Shown one piece after another: positions 34,342 to 44,400 of a stretch of DNA of 64,000 nucleotides (its first letter is position 1; each line of letters opens with the position of its first letter). The notes under the pieces are model-generated. The model ran no database searches. It had not been told where the DNA came from and saw nothing but the letters and a program-made list of their open reading frames with translations. Source of the DNA: Planctomycetota bacterium (GTDB taxonomy: Bacteria > Planctomycetota > UBA8742 > UBA2392); contig JADLFN010000077.1 of NCBI GenBank assembly GCA_020845475.1, positions 26,068 to 90,067 on the forward strand, read 5' to 3'. The position numbers were made by a program, and so were the translations under genes.

Positions 34342-36104
34342 GCTTCACCCCGCTTTTCGGTCTGCTGCGCGCCGTTGCGCCCGGACTCGTTGAGCACTTT
34401 GCGCAATTGCGCCAGTCCCTTGTCCAGCGGCGAAGTCCCCGGAGCCGCCGGAGCAGCGGCCGTCACGCCCGGATGATCCGCAGGCCTGCCCTCGACACTG
34501 ACGGCCGGCGGCAATTCACCCGCCGCACCGGGTTCAGCGCGACGGCCCGGTGCAGCGAGATTGACTTCTTCGCGGCGGCCCTCGGTGTCCGTGAGTATCA
34601 CCTTGTCACCCTCGCTGTGCAGCGACACACCGACGTCGCCGACCTTGCCGGTGAGGTAAACGGTTTTGCGCGGCACACCGTTGATCGCAAGTTCGCGGGA
34701 GTTCTGCGCCACGCGCGCCTTGAGCGTAGCGAGCACTTCCGGCGCAGCATTGAAGAAGCGATCGGCCGGCGCCAGCCCGCCAGCGCTCTGGTGCGGGCGC
34801 TGGAAGTTGTAGTGGTCGATGAACAGGCCAATACGCTTGCGCGCATCCTCCAGGCCCTGAAATACAGAGCTTTCCACGCACTCGCGCCAGAGCGTGCCCC
34901 AGAAACGCTCAATCTTGCCCAGCGTCTGCGGATGGTGCGGCCTGGCCACGATCTGCTTGATGCCGCGCTTTTCGCAGAGCTTGCGGAAGTCGCTCTTGCC
35001 GCGCCAGGTGTGGTACTGCGTGCCGTTGTCGGTGAGCACTTCCTCGGGCGAGCCGTAGTTGATCGTCGCGGCTTCGAAGACCTCGCGCACAAGCGCACTT
35101 GACGCGGTGGCATGGATGCCGAAGCCGACGATGAAGCGCGAGTGGTCGTCCATGAAGGCGACCATGTGCACGCGGCGGTTCTCGCGCTTGAGGATGAAGG
35201 TGAACAGATCGGTCTGCCACAGCTGGTTGGGCCTGGCGCGCTCAAAGGACTTCGGCTTTTGATTGTGCGCCGGTGGCCGTTCTTCTTCAGGCGGTGAGGT
35301 CAGGCTTTCCTCGACCAGCACGCGGGAGATGGCATGCGCGCTGGCGGTGTAGCCCTCGCTGCGCATCAGCACGTCCTGGATGCGCTCGGCGCCCCATTCG
35401 GGGTGATTGCGCTTGAGCATCAAAATCGCGCGGCGTGTGGCGACGTTCAGCTTTGAACCCGCGGGTACCCCTTTGGTCCGGTCTGAAAGCCCTGCGGGGC
35501 CGAATTCGTCAAAGCGTTTGCGCCAGGAGTAGAGCGTGTGCGGCGCCACGCCGACCAGAGGCGCGAAGTCGCCGGCAGGCAGCGCGGAACGCACCCAGAT
35601 GTCCAGGATCAGAAAACGCTGTTGGGCCGTGAAGGCCGGCCGCACTGCGGGCGTGGGCAGCAGCACTTTGGAACGCAGGGTCTCGTCGTCCGTGGCCAAG
35701 CCCTCCGGCCTGTGCTCGGGAACCTGCCCGCGCTTGCGCCCGCCCAGGCGCACGTAGCCCTTGTGCGCGGGGCTTGGCGTGTGGCCATTGCGGCGCGGCC
35801 TGGGCTCGGGCCATTCTTCCGGCGGGACTTCTTCGTACTCGGCGCCTTCGGGCTCGACATCGGGAAACTCACGGCCCAATTCCTCGGCAAGAATCTGGGC
35901 TTCCTCGTCGTTGAGGTCGGCGTCGTCCTGAAGCTCCTCGTCGCCAAAGCTCTCGCCAGACCCGACATCAGCCGGCCCATCGCGACCTTCACCGGCCATG
36001 GGCACACCCGCTTCCGCCTCATGCTCAGTCAGCGACGCGGCATCATCAAACTCACGGGGGTCCGATTCAAAACGGCCACCCGGACTACCTGAATCTCCAG
36101 CCAT
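34338..36104 (-). CDS. IS481-like DDE transposase with acidic N-terminal extension
   Basis: Residues 1 to about 150 are acidic and disordered (ELQDDADLNDEEAQILAEEL). A helix-turn-helix pair follows (FLILDIWVRSALPAGDFAPLVGVAPHTLYSWRKRFDEFG, then MLKRNHPEWGAERIQDVL). The rve core starts at LWQTDLFTFILKRE (Asp), continues VLTDNGTQYHTWRGKSDF (Asp) and LGKIERFWGTLWRECVE (Glu); HYNFQRPHQSAGGLAPADRF is typical of IS481-type enzymes. The C-terminal 150 residues add a beta-rich tail (VPRKTVYLTGKVGDVGVSLHSEGDKV). An acidic extension of this size is unusual for IS481. It leads the four-frame operon. Confidence 0.85.
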   Translation of the reverse strand: MAGDSGSPGGRFESDPREFDDAASLTEHEAEAGVPMAGEGRDGPADVGSGESFGDEELQDDADLNDEEAQILAEELGREFPDVEPEGAEYEEVPPEEWPEPRPRRNGHTPSPAHKGYVRLGGRKRGQVPEHRPEGLATDDETLRSKVLLPTPAVRPAFTAQQRFLILDIWVRSALPAGDFAPLVGVAPHTLYSWRKRFDEFGPAGLSDRTKGVPAGSKLNVATRRAILMLKRNHPEWGAERIQDVLMRSEGYTASAHAISRVLVEESLTSPPEEERPPAHNQKPKSFERARPNQLWQTDLFTFILKRENRRVHMVAFMDDHSRFIVGFGIHATASSALVREVFEAATINYGSPEEVLTDNGTQYHTWRGKSDFRKLCEKRGIKQIVARPHHPQTLGKIERFWGTLWRECVESSVFQGLEDARKRIGLFIDHYNFQRPHQSAGGLAPADRFFNAAPEVLATLKARVAQNSRELAINGVPRKTVYLTGKVGDVGVSLHSEGDKVILTDTEGRREEVNLAAPGRRAEPGAAGELPPAVSVEGRPADHPGVTAAAPAAPGTSPLDKGLAQLRKVLNESGRNGAQQTEKRGEA

Positions 36105-36164
36105 GACTTCTTCCTTTCAGCGGCCTAGTCGCCGCCAAAGGGAAGAGGCAATTACCCCACCCAA

Positions 36165-36428
36165 CTATTCAATTATCCACGCCAAGATTTCGGGAAGGGG
36201 GACAATCGAGGCGTTTTCCTGCATCAAGCGCGTGTTGTCCGTCTGCAGCTGCTTGTTCGCGTCTTCAAGTTGCTTGACCCTAGCCTGAAGCGCTTGCTCG
36301 TTTTCCTCAACCTTTTGTTGAGCGGACTTAGGAACGTTGGAAGGCGATGATCCACCACAGCTCAGGCAAAGACAGACACCCAAGAAGACGATCCAGAATA
36401 GAGCGAATTGCTTTGTGTTCGTCGGCAT
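36165..36428 (-). CDS. Small predicted lipoprotein with coiled coil
   Basis: The 87-residue product starts MPTNTKQFALFWIVFLGVCLCLSCGGS, a signal peptide with lipobox (LCLSC, Cys24 lipidated). A Gln/Glu/Lys-rich heptad segment (VEENEQALQARVKQLEDANKQLQTDNTRLM) predicts a coiled coil. It would be anchored to a membrane, function unknown, reminiscent of Lpp-like spacer proteins. It stands between the transposon and the XRE regulator on the opposite strand from the latter. Confidence 0.65.
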   Translation of the reverse strand: MPTNTKQFALFWIVFLGVCLCLSCGGSSPSNVPKSAQQKVEENEQALQARVKQLEDANKQLQTDNTRLMQENASIVPLPEILAWIIE

Positions 36429-36536
36429 GGCACCCCTGAGGCTTCTTCAGACCGATTGCAGACTATACAGTTCACAACGGCACTGCACTATATCCTCTGA
36501 CGACGAGTAAACTCTGCACCCGTAGTCTTCCGCCTC

Positions 36537-36767
36537 ATGCTCGGGACGGAACTTCGGAAGGCACGCGAAGCTGCAGGGATTAGTCAAGAGGAACTCGGCT
36601 TCAAGGCCGATGTCCACCGCACCTACGTCAGCATGCTCGAACGCGGGAAGGCCTCGCCAACGGTTGAAACGCTGTTCCGGTTGTGCAAGGCAATGCGGAT
36701 TCGCGCGTCAGATTTCATCCGTCGTGTTGAGAGAGCCAGCGAGCGAGCCTCCGCTAAGCGCAGCTGA
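36537..36767 (+). CDS. XRE-family helix-turn-helix transcriptional regulator
   Basis: The 76-residue protein is a bare HTH_3/XRE domain: LGTELRKAREAAGISQEELGFKADVHRTYVSMLERGKASPTVETLFRLCKAM, with a short basic tail. It resembles the controller proteins and phage-type repressors common in islands. The upstream 36460-36510 contains two similar GCA-(G)ACTATA words that could be operator half-sites. Targets are unknown; it lies beside, but divergent to, the SIR2-HerA operon end, so any link to that system is conjecture. Confidence 0.85.
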   Translation: MLGTELRKAREAAGISQEELGFKADVHRTYVSMLERGKASPTVETLFRLCKAMRIRASDFIRRVERASERASAKRS

Positions 36768-37165
36768 CACTACGGCTTGCGACCGGTGGGACAGCGCCAC
36801 CAGGTGCGCCAACGACCCGTTGGCGATGCGCTGCCTAACAACGCACCCAAGTTCTCTTGAAACGTGGGCCGTCAGCTCAAACAGAACCGGCGGCTCAGGC
36901 TCAAAGCCAACTGCCATGAGCTGCATTCATCCGATTGGCTCTTTCCCGCCGTAGTACTTCGAAGCCCCGGGGGCGCAGGTCATGAAACAACGGATTGTTG
37001 GAATCGTGTGTCAAAAGCGCGCCGCTCATTATTCACTCCTCGGGGCGGTTCGGAAGAAACACGCTCAATTAGGCTAGGCCTTAACCTAATTCCACAAGCC
37101 AATCGATGCTCATGCTAGGACTTGCGACGGCGCTTCAGTTTTGGCCGAAGTTGAATCTTTTTCGG
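36768..37165. other. Gap without a recognisable gene; repeat-like and hairpin sequences
   Basis: The gap contains TGCCTAACAACGCACCC and AAGTTCT (36835-36854), close to a motif seen near 44.86 and 58.9 kb. AATTAGG/CCTAATT (37067-37073 / 37085-37091) forms a hairpin. No longer frame reads like protein. The CCTAAC word recalls integron attC cores, but no matching partner site was found nearby. Confidence 0.4.
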
Positions 37166-37267
37166 TCAGACCGATTTCGCGATCTCTTTCTTCACATCCT
37201 CTACAGGGTTTGTGTTCGCGAGAGCCTCTTCAAGTTTCTTTTCAAAAATGCTCTTTTTCGGGTTCAT
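37166..37267 (-). CDS. Possible 33-residue protein directly downstream of HerA
   Basis: On the minus strand ATG 37267 is preceded by AGGAGAGG at good spacing. It encodes MNPKKSIFEKKLEEALANT and then 14 more residues ending KEIAKSV before TGA. The peptide is highly charged and likely helical. It begins 51 bases after the HerA stop on the same strand, so it could be a third gene of the SIR2-HerA operon. Small size makes the call tentative. Confidence 0.4.
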   Translation of the reverse strand: MNPKKSIFEKKLEEALANTNPVEDVKKEIAKSV

Positions 37268-37318
37268 CAACGCCTCTCCTGGACCCTCGGACTCATTAGA
37301 CTCCCAACGCATGAGAGC

Positions 37319-39121
37319 TTACTTAGTCCTTTGGGCACTTGATGGAGGCGGCACGTCGCCGCTTGCGTTTACTCGAACTGCGGGCAGCGAGTTCGTCCAA
37401 TAGGCTTGAAACTGGGCTCCTTGGGATGCTGGCCGCGTTGAAGGCTCATTTATTTTGACGGTCAGCGGGATTGGGAAATCGACACCAACAACGGCTGCCT
37501 CGCCGGGCTCCAGCGTTGGGAGGAAAGCAGCGGCAGAACCGTCGATTTCGCCGCAGGCGCGCTCAACTACTTCGCGGTCCTTGTCGTTTGTGAGACGGTG
37601 GACAATGAGCGTGCCAATCTGGCTCAGCACGCCTTCCGTAATGTCCCTTGGGCGTTGTGTGGCGAGGCAGAGGTTCAGCCCGTACTTTCTGCCTTCTTTT
37701 GAGATGAGTTCGAACGCGTCCAGCCGGTATTGGGAATCCTCGCCGCCGAGGTTCCTGCCGAGGAAGTTGTGTGCCTCGTCAACAAATACCACCACCGGCC
37801 GTTTTCGGAACGCGCCCGTGCGGGCCTTTTGCAGCAGGTAACGTCCCAAAGCGTTGGCGATGATCTCGCGTGCCGAGAACTCGAAATAAATGCCTTCAAG
37901 GGAAATGCGCAACAGCCGGTTGCTTCCTTCAAGGAACTGATCTATCCGTTCAGTAATTGAAGGTCCCTGGTTTGCACCAAACACGCATTCGAGCGCTTTT
38001 GAAACGAGGACGCCGTTTATGCGGGTGAGGAGCGACATACAATAACTGAAGGTATTACCGTCGTAATCTCCCCACTGATCGGGGCTCGGTACTCTGTTGA
38101 CGAACGCAGTTTCCCAGACGCACTCTTCCTGAATCTGACTAGCCAGCTTTGACGGGTCAAAAGGTGAGGTAGGGTCATCCAATAGTCGAGAGATTTCTGG
38201 TTTCGCCTCCTCTGAGAGTATCTCCTGTTTCCGTCGGTTGGCGCGGACGAGCAGGCCCGGCTTTCCCGCCGTCGTCAAACGTGGGACCTTTTTGACGAGA
38301 CGGAGGCTTCGGATCGCCGCTCGCAGCTTCGGACCCTGCGTCTTGCCGGCGGGCTCGAACAGCGCCAGGAAGTCGCTCTCGGTAAAGCCCGAGTATGGCA
38401 ATGCGCACTTGGTCGCGGTTGAAGGTTCGCCGGTTGGCGTGCCCAGATAGACGTGCGACGTGTGCGCATTGAGGTCCCGGTACTCGCCTGTTGCGTCAAT
38501 CAGGATCACCTTGGATTTGAAGTGCAGGCATTCCTCGATGAGTCTTGAAACGGTAAAGCTCTTTCCGCCGCCCGTGGCGCCTAGCACAGCGCAATGGCGC
38601 CCGAACAGCCTTTCGGGCGTCAGGCGGACGTCTGCGTCTCTCGCGCTGTTGATAGTTCCGATTTTGAGCGTTACTTCAGGTTGCTTCTCGCCTCGTTCCA
38701 TGCGCAACGCGACGGAGGCTAAGAAGGTGTCTGGCGCGGAATAGACGCGGTCGCCCAACCGGGGATGCGACGCGATGCCTGCAGTTACAGAAAGGTCGCT
38801 TAGCGCGACTGTGCCCAGCAGTTGAACGCGGGCAAGGGCGTTTACCGAGACTCCGTCGCCGGTTTCCCGGCTTACTTCCAGCCGTTCGCTCTCTGGAAGG
38901 CGGACCTCAATGATGCGCCCCAGCAATGCGGCAAGCTCGGTTTCGATGAGCACGAACTCGCCCACTTCGCCGAGGCCATACCGTGTGCCGCGATGCAGGC
39001 TGCCGCCGATTGACCCGGCTTTGTGAAGGTTGACGCGGACAGAAGTCGCTTCGACGGTCGAGACAACGCCAAGGCGCAGGTCGGGTTCAAACACGCCGTC
39101 CAAGTTGTTTACGTTTGTCAT
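37319..39121 (-). CDS. HerA-type ATPase of a SIR2-HerA anti-phage system
   Basis: The 600-residue HerA/FtsK-like ATPase has an N-terminal HAS-barrel (VGEFVLIETELAALLGRIIEV). Its P-loop AVLGATGGGKSFTV is at about residues 179-192, followed by VILIDATGEYRD. Walker B is in RPVVVFVDEAHNFLG, and CLATQRPRDITEGVLSQIGTLIVHRL and the arginine-finger region are typical of bacterial HerA. HerA forms a hexameric ring translocase that, with SIR2, makes a large supramolecular complex degrading NAD+ or DNA on phage infection (established for SIR2-HerA/Nezha systems). Its ATG overlaps the SIR2 stop by four bases. Possible small protein downstream. Confidence 0.9.
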   Translation of the reverse strand: MTNVNNLDGVFEPDLRLGVVSTVEATSVRVNLHKAGSIGGSLHRGTRYGLGEVGEFVLIETELAALLGRIIEVRLPESERLEVSRETGDGVSVNALARVQLLGTVALSDLSVTAGIASHPRLGDRVYSAPDTFLASVALRMERGEKQPEVTLKIGTINSARDADVRLTPERLFGRHCAVLGATGGGKSFTVSRLIEECLHFKSKVILIDATGEYRDLNAHTSHVYLGTPTGEPSTATKCALPYSGFTESDFLALFEPAGKTQGPKLRAAIRSLRLVKKVPRLTTAGKPGLLVRANRRKQEILSEEAKPEISRLLDDPTSPFDPSKLASQIQEECVWETAFVNRVPSPDQWGDYDGNTFSYCMSLLTRINGVLVSKALECVFGANQGPSITERIDQFLEGSNRLLRISLEGIYFEFSAREIIANALGRYLLQKARTGAFRKRPVVVFVDEAHNFLGRNLGGEDSQYRLDAFELISKEGRKYGLNLCLATQRPRDITEGVLSQIGTLIVHRLTNDKDREVVERACGEIDGSAAAFLPTLEPGEAAVVGVDFPIPLTVKINEPSTRPASQGAQFQAYWTNSLPAVRVNASGDVPPPSSAQRTK

Positions 39122-40371
39122 GTTTTGCGGGCGATTTGCGTGACTGCCCGTTCAAGTTGCTCGGCGGGTGAGAGGGCGCGGAGTTGGGGAATCAAGTCGG
39201 CGAATTGTTCAAACTCCGCATTCAAAAGCGCCACGTCTGTTTCCCCACTTGCGATCCGTTCGCTAAGAGTCTGAAAGACGCCGGACTGCTGGGCCTTGTC
39301 CTTGGCGGATCGGTCAACAACGAGAAGCTTGAACGAAGGGTTTGACTTCACCGCAGCCAAAATAGGCGCTGATAAATGATTATCGTTGAAGCCGAAACCG
39401 ATGGTGACGAGACAAGTGTTTGGTTCTCTGAGCACCGCCTGGAATTGGGCCATCAATTCCAGATGCGGCTCAGAGTAGGATTGCTCGTACTTCGTGCTGG
39501 TCGGATAGATGAGGCACGGTTTGCTTGGCTTCGCTGCCTGAACGATTCCAACGTCTGTCTGGTCCCAGTTGACGGACCCATGTAGCTTCAAGATTTGTAT
39601 GACTCCTTCGACGAAGTCATGCGCTTCATCGCTGTCTTTCGCTCTGCGCACAAGATCGTAGTTGAAGTAGCGTGGGTCAAACCTGCGTGGTTGCGAATAC
39701 GAGAAACCGTCAATGACGGTGATGCCTAGATTGCCCGCCGCGGTTTCAAAGCAGATGTCGTAGTTGGTCGTGAAGAGCTTGAGACGTGGCGCGCGAAGCC
39801 TTCTCCGCGCCATGCGCCTAAGGAAAGTCTGATGGCTTTCCAGGTTCGCGCTTTTGAGAAAGTCGGAACATGCTTTCCATATCGTCTGTTCAGCGTCGGC
39901 CAGAAATGCAGCTACCTTGGTCGCGTTTTGCTGATCGAGGAATTGTCCCGCCATTCGGCAGCGCGAGAGAAGGTTTTCAATCCACCGGTCAGTGTCTGGG
40001 TGCTTTACGATGGAACACACGGCGGCAAAGTCTTTGTGGCCTTTCGCTTGTTCCCAGAGGTCGGACATGGACGGGCCACCTGCCTTGCCCAGCGAGGCGC
40101 CGCTCCCGGCGAGAACAACCAGATTCGGCGTGGTCAGTGCTGAGTGGAGGTAGTCCGTCAGAAGTTTCCCCGCCGCTTCGGCGGATTGTTGGGCTTTGCG
40201 TTTTTCCTCGTCACTGATGCCGGCGGCGATGTCCGCTTGCAGGTCTCCCCAGCTTTTGGATGGGTTAGCGGCGTGCTGGATGGACGGCTTTGTTTTTGCT
40301 GCTTGCGGCGGGGCTTTCCGAGGTTTGGCTGGTGCTTCAACCGAGGACGTGGGTGTTTTTTCTTTCACCAT
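39118..40371 (-). CDS. SIR2-like NADase/nuclease effector of a SIR2-HerA anti-phage system
   Basis: The 417-residue protein carries a disordered Pro/Lys-rich N-terminus (about 50 residues). A SIR2-like domain follows: LVVLAGSGASLG (NAD-binding GSGAS), LFTTNYDICFE (the TTNYD motif) and ILKLHGSVNW (catalytic His), with the late CLVTIGFGFNDNHL. This is the SIR2_2-type domain of defence effectors that hydrolyse NAD+ when activated, killing or arresting the infected cell. It is directly coupled (ATGA) to the HerA gene, the canonical two-gene order. The N-terminal tail is an unusual addition. The gene sits in the island that begins at the tRNA-Val fragment. Confidence 0.88.
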   Translation of the reverse strand: MVKEKTPTSSVEAPAKPRKAPPQAAKTKPSIQHAANPSKSWGDLQADIAAGISDEEKRKAQQSAEAAGKLLTDYLHSALTTPNLVVLAGSGASLGKAGGPSMSDLWEQAKGHKDFAAVCSIVKHPDTDRWIENLLSRCRMAGQFLDQQNATKVAAFLADAEQTIWKACSDFLKSANLESHQTFLRRMARRRLRAPRLKLFTTNYDICFETAAGNLGITVIDGFSYSQPRRFDPRYFNYDLVRRAKDSDEAHDFVEGVIQILKLHGSVNWDQTDVGIVQAAKPSKPCLIYPTSTKYEQSYSEPHLELMAQFQAVLREPNTCLVTIGFGFNDNHLSAPILAAVKSNPSFKLLVVDRSAKDKAQQSGVFQTLSERIASGETDVALLNAEFEQFADLIPQLRALSPAEQLERAVTQIARKT

Positions 40372-41412
40372 ATTTTGCCCTTACCCGAGTGGAGGACTGG
40401 CCACTAGTGAGCGACGCCGGTCGCATTGTGGAAATTTGCATGTTAGAAGAAAAGGAGTCATGATTCACCGAGGGCGAAAGCTCTGCTGATTCAAGAAGCG
40501 CATGTGATGCTTTGCGGCTGACCTGTCGAATTGTACTACTTTGACGACGTTTATGCCCCTAGATCGATGGCCGAAAGCCTTTCCGGTGCGAAGCACTCGA
40601 TTGACGCGCTTCGCCCTCGTAGAGCCGTCCCCTTGCTGCGGCTCGGGCATTGGGCTGGACAGTTCACGGAACTGCGGCTCGACCGCCGTCTTCATGCGCT
40701 TGGGCTGGCAGGACTGTGCCCGAGCGGCCTCAACTGAAGGACGCCGGTGCGGAAACGAACATGGAATCCGTACAACTGAGTGAAGTGTGGAGCTACATCT
40801 GCTGGCTCAGTGACTCCCTTATGGAGATACGGGTAAGTTTGACGAGCAACGTCTGAAGATTGAAGCGCTGAAGATTTGACGCCGCGTTGTACCACCCCAC
40901 TGCTACAGGGGCGGGCATCGGCCGTAACTGGTCGGCGGAATTGCGCGCGCTTGACGGGCAGGCGGAGGCGCCAATGGCCGCCGCGGAGGGAGAGGTGAAA
41001 CCCTGTCCTTCCTCCGTTTCTCAGCGGTCTGAGGCTGACGGTGCGCCGATTGCCGACCTGCCGCCACCTGCTGCATTGGTGTAGGAACACGGAAGTGCGT
41101 TAGGTCTGGTGGACGGCCTGCCGGCAGAGGAGCATCCTGAACCCGAAAGAATCGAGCGCATGATCGAGCGCGAGGCGCACCCTTGGTGGTGGGCGTAACG
41201 CCTTCACCTTAACACCGAGCAATCGACCGGTGGCGGGACGGTCCGAACAACCGTTAGGAGAGGCAGAATCTCGCACAACCCCAATTCAATTCGTTCGACA
41301 GCGGCAAAACGCTTGTTCTTCTTGCATACTCGATTCTGTCGGGTCGCCAAACAGTTTCTAGCAGGCAGCCGCTGGGCTGACCCGTGAGCCAACGATTTTG
41401 GGGCAATGCGCG
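40372..41412. other. 1 kb without a credible gene; decayed coding remnants
   Basis: Short open frames occur, such as a piece reading SVQLSEVWSYICWLSD near 40.76 kb. Another frame at 40887-41200 is protein-like except for a stop at 41082, ending [18 protein letters not shown]. None has a good start, ribosome site or recognisable domain. They look like eroded genes from earlier insertions. The segment separates SIR2-HerA from the NACHT gene and presumably holds both promoters. Confidence 0.45.
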
Positions 41413-44400
41413 ATGAACTTAGACATACGGATCATTATTCTAGCCAAAAAGAACCACTTGAAAGGGCGCTTGTTCAACGGGCTGGCGAAGGACGTTCTGG
41501 CGACACTGGGCTACTCGGAGTTCCGAATGGAAGTCCCCGGTGTTGGCAAAGAAGTTGACATCATGTGTCGACATCAATCACTGGCCACGGAGGCCTATGC
41601 GGAATGCAAAGGATTGAAGGGCAAGGTACACGGGCCTCAATTGAACAAGTTTTTTGGAGTGCTAAACGATGGTTCAACGAGTAGGCGAGTTGGCTATTGC
41701 TTTTCGCTCAACGGCTTCGGCGAGCCAGCGATCTCTCAAGAGGAGAAGCGGGGAGAGCACGGCATCCAACTTTTTGGACCTTTGCGTATCATTGACTCAC
41801 TAGTAGGCGCAGGGCGGCTCAAGTCGGCGGACTTCGTTGCGGGTGCCGTGTCGGACGTCCTCTCGAGAGAGGGCGCAAAGGGTGGTGTTGTAGCTAAGTG
41901 CATTCTATTGCTCCATTCGAAGGGGCGGGCCTGGGCTGTGTTCGTGGAATTGGAGGGCACTGTTCAGCGCGTTGCCCTGTTTTCGGATTTGGGCATCCCA
42001 CTTTCGATGTCGCAGGCAGAGGGCTTGCTCAAACGGATTCAGTCCCTTGCGGCATTCAAGGATGTCTCTCTTTTGCCGGGTTTTGCCTCCGCAGATGCGT
42101 CCCTTGTCGGCGAATCGGCAGTCAAGGGCGAGTATCTCCAGCGTCTGCGCGCCGTATGCACGCGCACTGATCTAGCTGGCGTGCTTGGCGCCGGTCATCA
42201 GTCCACGGCAAAAGCAGACATTACTAATCTCTTCATCGTGCCCGCCATTGAACCCGTTGCGCCAGCCACAAATCTGCTGAAGGACGAGGCCGCGGAGGAT
42301 AGCGGTGGCTGTGGAACCAGAGGATCCACGCCTGCCGGGCTTAGTCCGGCGTTGCGGCGTCACTTGTTGGATGAGCCCTCTCCAGCCTTTGGTGACCTCG
42401 TTTGCACGGGAAAGCGCGCCATGCTTGGCGCACCGCCGGGCCAGGGGAAGTCAACAGCACTTAATGCGCTGGCTCTGGCGTACGCTGCTCGAACGGGTGA
42501 ATTAATCAGCAAGTGGAAATTGTCGAACTTCCCGTACTTTCCAGTCCTGATCCGCTGCCGGGAAATCGCTGACTATCCGGATGAATCGTTTACCGATTCG
42601 CTGATTCGCGTGGCAGCGTGTTGGGCGCTAGCCGACGAGCACGGAACAACCTTTCGCCGAATTGTCGTCAATGAAGCGCGCGCGGGCCGTCTCCTCCTAC
42701 TCGTTGACGGTATTGACGAACTCGATGCCACCAGTTCACGTCAGCATTTCCTCGAACAACTGGGTCGCTTCCTTGACGCTTATCCAAAAGCGGCATGCGT
42801 TGCGACCACCAGAGATTTCCTACTTCCCACACTTGCGCCATCCGGACTCAGTCGGTTCGACGTGTATCGGATTGAACCAATGTCAGACGCCGCGATAGAG
42901 GCCTACGTCCAAGCTTGGAACTCGGCAAAACAGGACACCGGCGCAAAAGCATCGGAGCGCGCGCAGAAGTTCTTGGCGGCGCTTCACAACTTGGATTCAC
43001 CCGAATTGGCCGCAAATCCGTTGTCCCTCACAAGTCTTCTAGTCACCTATGATGCTGCGGAGGAATTGCCGCACGCGAGAGCCGCGTTGTACAGCGCGTA
43101 CCTCAGCATCCTGCTTAGGCGACGGGACACTGTTGGCCAGCCAAATTCGAGTTCCACATCGATCCCAACTCTTGCTTACGTTGCATGGCACATGCTGAAC
43201 CACAACAAGCGGCGAATTCTGTTCGATGACCTCTGCAAGGTCGCTCGGGAAGCTCAAACTGAACTACCGGAATCTTTGCGAGTAACCTCTGCCAACGTTG
43301 AAGGTTTTCTGCGCACCGTTGAAACGCGCTCGGGCATCATCTTCACCGCCGGCCTGTCCAACCGCAAAGGAGAGCTGTTGGAAACCTACGAATTTTCCCA
43401 CAACTCCATTCAAGAATATCTCGCGGCACTGGCGGCAATCGAAGGGTATGTACCTGAGAAGGAAAAACCCGCGCCTCCGTCAGAGCGGCTCAAACACTGC
43501 ATCAAGAGCACGAGCGGGCATGCCGTGCTGCCCTTGGCGGCATCGCTCGCGGGCACGAACGCCCAACCGATTGTCGAACTGGTTCTTCGGTGGGCGGAAC
43601 GAATGGCGCCAAGCACATTGGGCGCCAAGTCGTGCGGACGGTCGAGGTTCGCGGATACGCTGGCGGATTGCATCGCGGAAGGTGCTCAAGTTTCCGAGGC
43701 GATCAGAAAAAGGTCGCTGTTGGTTGTGGCAAAGACGTTTAGCGTCTCGCACACCGCAACCAGAAAGCTGGCAGAAAGGTGCTCCGCCGAATTCAAGCAG
43801 GTGGTCAAGGACGCGCTGTCATCAGAACCCGAGTGCCTCTTTCCGCTGGGGTGCGCTATGGGGGAGATATGTCGCGCGGAACTTGGACTTCCAGCGACGG
43901 ACCATCACGGTAAGAACGGGAAGGGCGAGCTTCTGGCGTTGCGTCAACGTTACCGGGTTGAACGCGAAGATGACCGGGTCGAGTGCCTTTTCGTGCTGGC
44001 AACTATTGAAGTCGTTGAACTGGAACAGGTCGACGCCGAGATGCGAGCATGGTTGTCATCTTGGACGAACCTCGCTGCGGAGTTTCTCCGTGCAGAGGAG
44101 TTGTTCAAGCGATGCGCGGCTGTGTTTGCGCTTCATGTGCTTGCGAGGCTGCAGTGTGTTTCCGATTCCCAAGTCATCTATTGTTTGCCGGCTGTCGTCG
44201 AGATGTGGCTGGCTAGCAATAAGAGGCTTATCGATGTCTGGTATGACTTGGCTATCGAGTCACTCCCCGTTGTTGACAAGAGCGCAATGCCGCCAATTTC
44301 CTTGAGCGATGCACAGGCTTCCTGGATTGAGCAACAGTTCGGCAGCCCAGGTGAAGACTTTCCGAACGCAAGCAGGCAAGCGGCAAGCGCAATCGTTTCG

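Larger units (their letters stand above)
31995..36104 (-). mobile_element. Insertion-type element with two DDE transposases and a frameshift site; ends not resolved
   Basis: Four minus-strand open frames form one unit: a 588-residue DDE transposase, a 195-residue basic protein, a small helix-turn-helix OrfA, and OrfB with a second DDE domain reached by a -1 frameshift. The first two overlap by four bases. I could not find convincing terminal inverted repeats or target duplications in 31.85-31.99 or 36.10-36.16 kb, so limits given are those of the coding region. Neighbours are tRNA fragments and the integrase on one side and defence genes on the other. Confidence 0.7.

Noticed and set aside
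36768..37318. An integron gene-cassette array
   Set aside because: Some attC-like words exist, but no paired core sites at the right spacing and no integron integrase were seen; kept only as a low-level observation.
40400..41210. Several short open frames between SIR2 and the NACHT gene
   Set aside because: They lack start signals and recognisable domains, or contain internal stops.
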